11,556 nucleotides of DNA. Origin: Hydrogenothermaceae bacterium. GTDB taxonomy: Bacteria; Aquificota; Aquificia; Aquificales; Hydrogenothermaceae. Location of the stretch: assembly GCA_026984355.1 (NCBI GenBank), contig JALSSG010000150.1, positions 1 through 11,556 of the forward strand, in the 5' to 3' direction. Of the stretch, positions 5,227-11,556 are shown piece by piece. The notes beneath the pieces were generated by a model. That model was not told where the DNA came from. It searched no databases and saw only the letters and a program-made list of their open reading frames with translations. Numbering within the stretch: position 1 is the first letter of the stretch; every line of letters starts with the position of its first letter. The position numbers and the translations under genes were made by a program.

Positions 5227-6819
5227 ATGGGAAAACAGATACTTATATATGATACTACCTTAAGAGATGGAACACAGGCAGAAGGTGTTAGTGTATCCGT
5301 AGAAGATAAGCTTAGAATTGCAGAAAAACTGGCAGATTTTGGTATTCATTATATAGAGGGTGGATGGCCTGGTTCAAATCCAAAAGATAAGCAGTTTTTT
5401 AAAGAAGTAAAAAAGTTAAACCTGAAAAATACAAAAATTGCTGCTTTTGGTTCTACAAGAAGAGCTTACTTAAAAGTTGACGAAGACAAACAGATACAGG
5501 ATTTAATAAAAGTAGAAACTCCAGCTATAACTATTTTTGGAAAAAGCTGGGATTTGCATGTGACTGTAGCATTAAAAACAACTCTTGAGAAAAATCTTGA
5601 AATGATTTTTGATAGTATAAGTTTTTTGAAAAAGTATACAGATGAAGTGATATTTGATGCAGAGCATTTTTTTGATGGTTTTAAAAGTAATAAAGAGTAT
5701 GCATTAGAAGTTTTAAAGGTGGCTCAACAGGCAGGAGCAGATTTTCTGGTGCTGTGCGATACTAATGGAGGTACTCTTCCACATGAAATAGAAGAAATAT
5801 ATAAGGCTGTAAACAATGCAGGTATTACTACAAAATTGGGAATTCATGCTCATAATGATTCAGATACTGCTGTATGGAACTCTATAGTAGCTGTTATAAA
5901 GGGTGGTGCAGTACAGATACATGGGACAATAAACGGTTTTGGAGAAAGATGTGGAAATGCAAATCTGTGCACTATTATCCCAAATTTATCTTTAAAGCTT
6001 GGATATGAAACTATTCCAAAAGAAAATTTAAGGAAACTAAAAGAAATATCTAACTTTGTAGCAGATATTGTTAATCTTCCTGTTCCAAAAAATATGCCTT
6101 ATGTTGGAGATAGTGCTTTTGCACATAAAGGAGGTGTTCATGCATCTGCTGTACTAAAAAATCCTAAACTCTATGAGCATATAAATCCTGAAGATGTTGG
6201 GAATAGAAGAAAAATTCTTGTTTCAGACCTTGCTGGTAAAAGTAATATCATCTATAAAGCAAGGGAACTTGGTATAGAATTAGATGAAAAAGACCCTGTT
6301 GTAAACAACATAATACAGGAAATAAAAGAACTTGAAAATTATGGATACCATTTTGAAGCTGCAGAAGCATCTTTAGAGCTACTAATAAGGAAACATTTAG
6401 GTAAATTACCAAAATATTTTGATTTAGATGCTTACAGAGTTCTTATAGCAAGAAGGTATACTGACAAAACTCCTATATCTGAGGCTACTGTTAGAATTAA
6501 AATGAACAACTCATATGAACATACAGCATCTTTAGGATATGGTCCAGTTAATGCTCTGGATAAAGCCTTGAAAAAAGCTCTTGTATCTAAATATCCATCC
6601 CTGAAAGAAGTAGAACTTATAGATTATAAAGTGAGAATAGTAAATGAAAGTGGTGGAACAGCTGCAAAAATAAGAGTTTTAATTGAAAGTAAGGATAAGG
6701 ATAAAAAATGGGGTACTGTAGGAGTATCAGACAATATCATTGAGGCATCCTGGCAGGCAGTAGTTGACAGCTTTATATATAAACTTTTAAAAGATAACGT
6801 AAAACCTGTGGAGGATTGA
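5227..6819 (+). CDS. cimA: Citramalate synthase
   Basis: Condenses pyruvate and acetyl-CoA to (R)-citramalate, the first step of the threonine-independent route to 2-oxobutyrate and isoleucine; cytosolic. The 530 residues carry an N-terminal DRE-TIM metallolyase barrel: YDTTLRDGTQ (8-17, catalytic Arg13 and metal Asp14), metal-binding HAHND (207-211), GFGERCGN (237-244) and HKGGVHA (300-306). A LeuA-type allosteric domain occupies about 395-525, with SLGYGPVNALDKAL, GTAAKIRV and WGTVGVSDNIIEASW. The IEGGWPGSNPKD segment (43-54) and overall length match the long CimA subgroup rather than 2-isopropylmalate or homocitrate synthase. The C-terminal domain implies feedback inhibition, presumably by isoleucine. 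It is the first gene of a plus-strand operon; its stop overlaps the next start as TGATG. The start is fixed by GAGGG 5 nt upstream of 5227. Confidence 0.92.
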   Translation: MGKQILIYDTTLRDGTQAEGVSVSVEDKLRIAEKLADFGIHYIEGGWPGSNPKDKQFFKEVKKLNLKNTKIAAFGSTRRAYLKVDEDKQIQDLIKVETPAITIFGKSWDLHVTVALKTTLEKNLEMIFDSISFLKKYTDEVIFDAEHFFDGFKSNKEYALEVLKVAQQAGADFLVLCDTNGGTLPHEIEEIYKAVNNAGITTKLGIHAHNDSDTAVWNSIVAVIKGGAVQIHGTINGFGERCGNANLCTIIPNLSLKLGYETIPKENLRKLKEISNFVADIVNLPVPKNMPYVGDSAFAHKGGVHASAVLKNPKLYEHINPEDVGNRRKILVSDLAGKSNIIYKARELGIELDEKDPVVNNIIQEIKELENYGYHFEAAEASLELLIRKHLGKLPKYFDLDAYRVLIARRYTDKTPISEATVRIKMNNSYEHTASLGYGPVNALDKALKKALVSKYPSLKEVELIDYKVRIVNESGGTAAKIRVLIESKDKDKKWGTVGVSDNIIEASWQAVVDSFIYKLLKDNVKPVED

Positions 6820-7388
6820 TGAAAAATAACCATTGTTTTATAACTGTTTTACATTATCCAGCATTAAATAAAGAAGGTAAATGGATAGTAACATCTTTTA
6901 CTACTTTAGATTTCCATGATATTGCCAGACCTGCAAGAACTTATGAACTTGGAGCTTATTATATAGTACAGCCTTTAGAAGCCCAGCAATTTATTATAAA
7001 AGAGCAAAAAAAATACTGGACAGAAGGTTTTGGAAAAAATTTTAATCCAAGAAGGTATGAAGCAGCGAAGATTGTAGAACTTAAATCTTCTTTGCAGGAA
7101 GTTATAGAGGACATAAAGAAAAAAACAGGTAAAGAGCCAAAATTAGTTGCAACGTCTGCAAAAAGATATCCTCAAACAGTTTCTTTTAGAGAATTAAAAC
7201 AAAAAATAGATAAAAAAGAAGATGTATTTCTTATTATTCTTGGCACAGGGTGGGGATTACCTCCAGAGATTGTTGAAGATTGTGATTATATTTTAGAACC
7301 TATCTTGGGAGCTGGGGATTATAATCATCTTTCAGTGAGAAATGCTGCTGCAATTATAATGGATAGACTCTTTTCACCAAATAGATAA
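6819..7388 (+). CDS. SPOUT-fold SAM-dependent RNA methyltransferase, Tm1570-like
   Basis: A 189-residue protein of the family I recognise as Pfam Methyltrn_RNA_4 (PF09936), typified by Thermotoga maritima TM1570, a knotted SPOUT methyltransferase encoded next to trmD in that organism. Marks are DFHDIARPARTYELGAYY (31-48), Q51 followed by Q56/Q57, YW and NPRRYEA (76-82), TSAKRYPQTVSF (112-123), and the C-terminal knot with the SAM-binding loops LGTGWGLPPE (141-150), LEPILGAGDYNHLSVR (159-174) and NAAAIIMDRL (175-184). The RNA target is not established from sequence. The ATG at 6819 is preferred over the TTG at 6816: GGAGG ends 4 nt before it, and the ATG shares one base with the cimA stop (TGATG). 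mraY follows 21 bp later. No trmD is visible nearby. Family assignment is firm and function provisional. Confidence 0.83.
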   Translation: MKNNHCFITVLHYPALNKEGKWIVTSFTTLDFHDIARPARTYELGAYYIVQPLEAQQFIIKEQKKYWTEGFGKNFNPRRYEAAKIVELKSSLQEVIEDIKKKTGKEPKLVATSAKRYPQTVSFRELKQKIDKKEDVFLIILGTGWGLPPEIVEDCDYILEPILGAGDYNHLSVRNAAAIIMDRLFSPNR

Positions 7389-7401
7389 ACTTAATAAAAA
7401 A

Positions 7402-7407
7402 GGGGAG
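7402..7407 (+). promoter_or_regulatory. Closely spaced ribosome binding site of mraY
   Basis: GGGGAG ends only 2 nt before the ATG at 7410. The start itself is supported by alignment in memory with the N-terminus of Aquifex MraY, so the short spacing seems real rather than a start error. Confidence 0.55.
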
Positions 7408-7409
7408 AT

Positions 7410-8471
7410 ATGTTATACCATTTACTATATCAGTATTTTGATATAAATCTTTTTAAATACATAACCTTTAGAGGATTTCTTGCCCTTTTAACAGCCTTTT
7501 TCCTTTCTTTGGTCGTTTATCCTTACATAATAAAGAAATTAAAAGCTATTCAAAGATTAAAGGGAGGATATAAAAGGGAATTTTTAGATAATCATGCTTC
7601 CAAAAAATATACTCCTTCTATGGGAGGTGTGCTAATTGGTATAACTGTATTTATTTCTTCTATTTTGTGGTGTAGATTTGATAATTTTTTTATATGGGTA
7701 GTTCTTTTTGTTCTTATTTCTTTTGGTTTACTTGGATTTGTAGATGACTGGAAAAAATTAAATAAAAAAACAGGTATATCAGGTAAAGTTAAGTTTGCTT
7801 TTCAGATTTTTTTTGCTTCTATAACCGCAGTTTCTTTATATCTTTATCCAAAGTTTAATTCGATTTTGTACTTTCCATTTTTTAAAAATCTATATATTGA
7901 CTTAGGAATTTTATATATATTTTTTATGGTTTTTGTTATTGTGGGGACATCAAATGCTGTTAATCTCACAGATGGTTTAGATGGTCTTGCAATTGGACCT
8001 GCTTTAACATCTATCTCTGCATTTTCTATATTTTCATATATTGCTGGAAATGCTGTTCTATCAAACTACTTATTCTTACCTTATATAGAAGGAAGTGGGG
8101 AGATAGCAGTATTTTTGATGGCACTACTTGGGGCAGGTCTTGGGTTTTTATGGTTTAACTCCTTTCCTGCTGATATTTTTATGGGAGATTCAGGGTCTTT
8201 ATCTATAGGAGCTGTACTCGGAACTGTTGCTATTATAACAAAACAGGAATTAACACTTGTTATTGTTGGTGGGATTTTTGTAGTGGAAACTCTTTCTGTA
8301 ATTATACAGGTAGCATATTTTAAGTTAACTGGAAGAAGAATTTTTTTAATGGCACCTATTCACCATCATTTTGAAAGGTTAGGAATTCCAGAAAACAAAA
8401 TAGTTGTAAGAGTATGGATTATATCTATTATTCTTGCAATAATAGCTCTTTCTACTTTAAAAATCAGATAA
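7410..8471 (+). CDS. mraY: Phospho-N-acetylmuramoyl-pentapeptide-transferase (lipid I synthase)
   Basis: Integral inner-membrane enzyme that transfers phospho-MurNAc-pentapeptide from UDP to undecaprenyl phosphate, forming lipid I. The 353 residues match the family length, with about ten transmembrane helices. Motifs in order are KKYTPSMGG (65-73), GFVDDWKK (109-116, Asp112-Asp113), NAVNLTDGLDGLA (182-194), FNSFPADIFMGDSGSLSIGA (249-268, Asp260) and MAPIHHHFE (314-322, His318-His320). From memory, the Asp112/Asp260/His318 set corresponds to D117/D265/H324 of the structurally solved Aquifex aeolicus enzyme, and the last 20 residues are nearly the same as there; this is the best taxonomic clue in the window. 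The gene ends the tight cimA run. It stands apart from a classic dcw cluster, since no mur or fts neighbours are present. No promoter is evident in the 21 bp upstream. Confidence 0.97.
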   Translation: MLYHLLYQYFDINLFKYITFRGFLALLTAFFLSLVVYPYIIKKLKAIQRLKGGYKREFLDNHASKKYTPSMGGVLIGITVFISSILWCRFDNFFIWVVLFVLISFGLLGFVDDWKKLNKKTGISGKVKFAFQIFFASITAVSLYLYPKFNSILYFPFFKNLYIDLGILYIFFMVFVIVGTSNAVNLTDGLDGLAIGPALTSISAFSIFSYIAGNAVLSNYLFLPYIEGSGEIAVFLMALLGAGLGFLWFNSFPADIFMGDSGSLSIGAVLGTVAIITKQELTLVIVGGIFVVETLSVIIQVAYFKLTGRRIFLMAPIHHHFERLGIPENKIVVRVWIISIILAIIALSTLKIR

Positions 8472-8484
8472 AACTCAAGTTTTA
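8469..8484. repeat. Short inverted repeat after mraY
   Basis: TAAAACT-CA-AGTTTTA is a perfect 7-bp inverted repeat that includes the mraY stop. The loop is too short for the full stem, there is one G-C pair per arm and no U-tract follows, so it is a poor intrinsic terminator. The rest of the gap up to the GGAGG at 8539-8543 shows no clear promoter. Read-through from mraY into the PAS gene is possible. Confidence 0.25.
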
Positions 8485-8550
8485 ATTCTATTTGTACGAA
8501 ATCTGGTTAAACCTTCTTTTTCTGGAAAATTACAGATTGGAGGTTTTTTG

Positions 8551-9918
8551 ATGAAAAAGAAAGTGTATCCCAAAGATGTAGAATCTTTATTTGATAATAC
8601 TGAAATGTTTTTCTCTACTACAGATTTAAAAGGTAGAATCCTATCTGGTAATGATATTTTTGCGAGAGTAAGTAAATATGACCTTCAGGATATGATAGGG
8701 AAACCTCACAATATCGTAAGGCATCCAGATATGCCTAAGGTGATTTTTAAACTTCTTTGGGAATATATACAGTCAGGAAAACCTATTGTAGCATACGTAA
8801 AAAATATGGCTAAAGATGGTAGTTATTACTGGGTTTTGGCTGTAGTTTCTCCACTGTTTGACAAAGAAGGAAACATATCTAAGTACATATCAATTAGAAT
8901 AAAACCTATGTCTTATTTATTTGATGAAATTCAAAAAATATATAAGCAGTTATTAAAGGTTGAACAGCTTGAAGGTGTAGAAGAAAGTCAGCGTTTGTTA
9001 TATCAGAAACTAAAAGAATTAGGATTTGATACATATGATGATTTTATGAAAAAGGCTGTTGAAGAAGAGTTGAAGTTAAAAGGAAATTCTTTGGAAAAGA
9101 ATATAGAGGTATCAAATATAGATAAGGACTTTTTAGAACTTTTTCACATATATAAAGTGTTTAAAGAAATAGAGCAAGCATATGAGAATATTTATAACTT
9201 TCTTCATTCTTTTTCCAGAGTAAATAAAATTTTGAGGGAAAATGCAAGTGATATTTTAACAATATCAGAAGACGTAAGACTTATATCTCTAAATTCATCT
9301 GTAGAGTCTTATAAGTTAGGTTCTCAAGGTAATTCATTCTTTGTACTTTCTACAGAAATGAGAAAGACTGCTGAGCAAAGTGGAAGATTAACAAAAAAAA
9401 TGGAACAGATTTTAAATAATACACTTATTGATATTAATCAGATGATTTTTTATATGAATATTTCTAAGCTTGGTATATATATGATGAGCAATTTTCTTGT
9501 GGAAATACTTACAAAAGATTTAGTGCTAAGATTGGCAAATATCTTGACTGATATATATGATAATTTTGAGTTTGTAGTTTATTATCTAAAGTTATTAAAC
9601 TCAATATCTACTAAACTTAACGAGAACCTTTCTGAGATACTTTCTATTATTAACAATGTTAACATTCTTATCAAAAGACTTCACTTTTTATATCTAACAG
9701 GTATGGTTGAATCGGCTCATCAGGTTCAAACAAGTTTTTCTCTTATTTTTACCCAAGTTAATAATTTAGTAGAGAAAACAAAAGGAAGTATATTTCAGCT
9801 GTCATCGGAACTAAAAAATGTTATAAGTACAAATAGAAAATTAAATACAGAGTTAAAGTATATAATAGATATACTTTCTCAATTAGAAAATAACTTTAGT
9901 CGCTATGAGTTTGTTTAA
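8551..9918 (+). CDS. Soluble Aer-like PAS redox sensor with degenerate chemoreceptor-like helical domain
   Basis: A 455-residue protein without transmembrane segments. Residues about 10-120 form a PAS domain close to that of E. coli Aer. It keeps Asn34, His53, Arg57, His58, Asp60 and Trp70 in GNDIF, KPHNIVRHPDMPK and LLWEYI, at the same residue numbers as Aer's FAD-pocket residues (from memory), plus KDGSYYWV (88-95). FAD-based redox sensing is therefore likely. The rest is almost all helical. Residues 236-278 align with the signalling tip of methyl-accepting proteins: ISLNSSVESYKLGSQG stands where LALNAAIEAARAGE is usual, and FFVLSTEMRKTAEQS where FAVVADEVRKLAERS is. The QTN triplet and the E-A-A-R-A-G-E run are lost, so CheA/CheW coupling is uncertain. 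About 175 further helical residues follow. The ATG at 8551 has GGAGG 7 nt upstream and gives the Aer register; the preceding TTG is rejected. It ends in a 4-bp overlap with the convergent UbiD-family gene. Confidence 0.85.
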   Translation: MKKKVYPKDVESLFDNTEMFFSTTDLKGRILSGNDIFARVSKYDLQDMIGKPHNIVRHPDMPKVIFKLLWEYIQSGKPIVAYVKNMAKDGSYYWVLAVVSPLFDKEGNISKYISIRIKPMSYLFDEIQKIYKQLLKVEQLEGVEESQRLLYQKLKELGFDTYDDFMKKAVEEELKLKGNSLEKNIEVSNIDKDFLELFHIYKVFKEIEQAYENIYNFLHSFSRVNKILRENASDILTISEDVRLISLNSSVESYKLGSQGNSFFVLSTEMRKTAEQSGRLTKKMEQILNNTLIDINQMIFYMNISKLGIYMMSNFLVEILTKDLVLRLANILTDIYDNFEFVVYYLKLLNSISTKLNENLSEILSIINNVNILIKRLHFLYLTGMVESAHQVQTSFSLIFTQVNNLVEKTKGSIFQLSSELKNVISTNRKLNTELKYIIDILSQLENNFSRYEFV

Positions 9919-11556
9919 TACTCTACAATTTGAAATTTCTTTAGAAAGCTTTCATCAACATCTATAATTTTTTTCTTTAATAGATTGTAAATAATATCTT
10001 TATCACAATGAACATCTTCAGGCCATTTCCTTTTATAATTATCTATCTTTGTTTTTGCAGTAGCATCAATACCTATAATTTCATCTATCCATATATCATA
10101 AAGAGCATCTATATTATTTGTTATTCTCCACACTAACATATAAGGGTTATTTAGGTCATTTTGGTAATCGTCTAAAAATATAACTATTCTTATATGCTTT
10201 TTTAAAGATTTTAGCTTTTCAAAAAGTTTTTTCATTGGTTTTTGTTTTTTTACTTTTATTAATGTTATTGGATTTGGTGTGTCTACAAAGTATTGTTTTA
10301 GCTCAACTACTGAATTATCTAACTGTTTTACTTTTTGTTTTAAAGTTTCGTCATCTAATATAGATACTTTTTTTTCTACAACTTTATCATCTGTTATATC
10401 TATACCTAATTTACCTCCTACCAATTCCTGATAACTTGCATGGTCTAATTGGTCTACTATACCTTCTGTTATAAGAACATTTTCCGACTTAAATCTTTCT
10501 AATATATATCTGGCTAAATTTTCATAATCTGTTAACTCAGGTGCTTTTTCATTAAGAAAAACTGCATGTTTGACAAAACTCATCTGTCCAACACCCCAAA
10601 AAGCATGCATTATCTGTTTAGCATGGCCTTTATATAGAGGTTTTATCTTTGCTAAAATTAGATTATGAAAAACACCATTTTCAGGCATATGGTAATCAAC
10701 TAAATCAGGTGTTGTGGTTTTAAGTAATGGTAAAAATATCCTTTCTGTTGCCCAGCCCATATATTTATCTTCACACGGAGGTTTGCCTACTACTGTGGCA
10801 TAATACAGAGGATTTTTTTTCATTGTAATTGCTTTTACTTCAATTACAGGAAAATTTTCTATAGGAGTGTAATATCCAGTATGGTCTCCAAATGGTCCTT
10901 CTGGTGCTAAAACCTCAGGATTAACCTCACCTTCTATTACAATGTCTGCATCTTCAGGTACATATAAATCATTTGTAATACATTTTACAAGTTTTGCTGG
11001 TTTTTTCCTGATAAATCCGTATAAAAATAGTTCAAAAATACCGTATGGTAATGGAGCCTGCCCACACCATGTATAAAGCGGGTCTCCTCCTATAGCTATA
11101 GCTACAGGCATTTTTTTATTGTTTTCTTTATATTGATGGAAAAAATGATTTCCATCTTTATGTATTTGCCAGTGGGCTATTAGTTTATTTTTTGATAATT
11201 TTTGAAGTCTGTACATACCAACATTATTTATTGAACCATCTAAACTTTTAGTGTATATCTGTCCTGCTGTAATAAATTTTCCTGCATCTTTAGGCCATGT
11301 TTTCAAAATTGGTAAAATATCAAGGTTTACATCTTTTCCTACAAGTTTTATTTCTTGACATTTACCTTTCTTTTTTGTCCTTTTAGGAAAAACATTTTTC
11401 AGTTCAAATAATTTTTTGAGAGATGATACTTTCTCTTTTATATTTTCTGGTTGTTTTAAATGTAGTATTTCTTCTATTTCCTCTGCAATCTTATCTGGAT
11501 GTTTTCCAAAGATTTTCTCTGTTAAGTCAAAACCACCAAAAAGGTTCATAACTACT
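9915..11556 (-). CDS. UbiD-family prenyl-FMN decarboxylase (5' end beyond right window edge)
   Basis: Decarboxylase of the UbiD family (COG0043), which removes an aromatic carboxyl group during quinone synthesis using prenylated FMN. Numbering from the ATG at 11549, marks are NNVGMYRLQ (108-116), HWQIHKDG (126-133), IVIEGEV (203-209), APEGPFGDHTGYY (215-227), GKPPCEDKYMGWATERIFLP (255-274) and GHAKQIMHAFWG. The long C-terminal region after about 330 is typical of the roughly 600-residue forms. That ATG is unlikely to be the start: it reads V-V-M-N-L-F-G, an internal strand of UbiD that normally lies 60-70 residues in, and the frame stays open to the edge with no ribosome binding site. So 547 codons are visible and the N-terminus is missing. 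Whether it is UbiD or the MqnL-type enzyme of the futalosine menaquinone route cannot be told, so no symbol is given. Confidence 0.88.
   Translation of the reverse strand, partial: VVMNLFGGFDLTEKIFGKHPDKIAEEIEEILHLKQPENIKEKVSSLKKLFELKNVFPKRTKKKGKCQEIKLVGKDVNLDILPILKTWPKDAGKFITAGQIYTKSLDGSINNVGMYRLQKLSKNKLIAHWQIHKDGNHFFHQYKENNKKMPVAIAIGGDPLYTWCGQAPLPYGIFELFLYGFIRKKPAKLVKCITNDLYVPEDADIVIEGEVNPEVLAPEGPFGDHTGYYTPIENFPVIEVKAITMKKNPLYYATVVGKPPCEDKYMGWATERIFLPLLKTTTPDLVDYHMPENGVFHNLILAKIKPLYKGHAKQIMHAFWGVGQMSFVKHAVFLNEKAPELTDYENLARYILERFKSENVLITEGIVDQLDHASYQELVGGKLGIDITDDKVVEKKVSILDDETLKQKVKQLDNSVVELKQYFVDTPNPITLIKVKKQKPMKKLFEKLKSLKKHIRIVIFLDDYQNDLNNPYMLVWRITNNIDALYDIWIDEIIGIDATAKTKIDNYKRKWPEDVHCDKDIIYNLLKKKIIDVDESFLKKFQIVEY

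Noticed and set aside
1..11556. tRNA, rRNA, CRISPR arrays, insertion sequences
   Set aside because: No GC-rich island, cloverleaf-like stretch, spaced repeats or transposase-like frame was seen on either strand; almost all bases are covered by recognised genes.

Overview
The window is a low-GC (about 30% by eye, not counted), densely packed stretch of bacterial chromosome, most probably from a thermophilic member of the Aquificota, perhaps of Hydrogenothermaceae type. The main evidence is MraY: its N-terminal KYITFRGF segment, its active-site loops and its C-terminus closely resemble what I remember of Aquifex aeolicus MraY. A citramalate route to isoleucine, a long-form UbiD-family decarboxylase, a Tm1570-like SPOUT protein and Lys/Ile/Glu-rich proteins all fit. 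The assignment rests on memory, not on a search.

Layout. (1) Bases 1-2833, minus strand: a GT39 membrane glycosyltransferase, a class IV aminotransferase (probable pabC) that overlaps it by 23 bp, and the 5' part of the trigger factor gene tig, cut by the left edge. (2) 2904-3677, plus strand: thiD, diverging from the GT39 gene and overlapping the tail of the next gene by 16 bp. (3) 3662-5049, minus strand: an alpha/beta hydrolase and an O-methyltransferase joined by a 4-bp ATGA overlap. (4) 5050-5226: the longest gene-free stretch (177 bp), a divergent regulatory region with a perfect 10-bp inverted repeat and short direct repeats. (5) 5227-8471, plus strand: cimA, a SPOUT RNA-methyltransferase gene and mraY, packed as an operon. 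(6) 8551-9918, plus strand: a soluble Aer-like PAS protein with a degenerate chemoreceptor-like helical region. (7) 9915-11556, minus strand: a UbiD-family decarboxylase gene cut by the right edge. Its stop codon is interleaved with that of the PAS gene.

How it fits together. Most genes are housekeeping: isoleucine supply (cimA), thiamine (thiD), probably folate (pabC), peptidoglycan lipid I (mraY), quinone biosynthesis (UbiD family), nascent-chain folding (tig) and RNA modification (the SPOUT protein, possibly the O-methyltransferase). The operons mix unrelated pathways. The least ordinary gene is the PAS protein. It keeps all six Aer FAD-pocket residues I could compare, at the same residue numbers as in E. 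coli Aer. It has no membrane anchor, and its kinase-contacting tip has diverged, so its output is uncertain.

I saw no tRNA, rRNA, CRISPR array, insertion sequence or convincing intrinsic terminator. Several frames extend upstream of the true start. I moved the starts of the GT39, thiD, hydrolase, cimA, SPOUT and PAS genes to the codons best supported by ribosome binding sites and family alignment.
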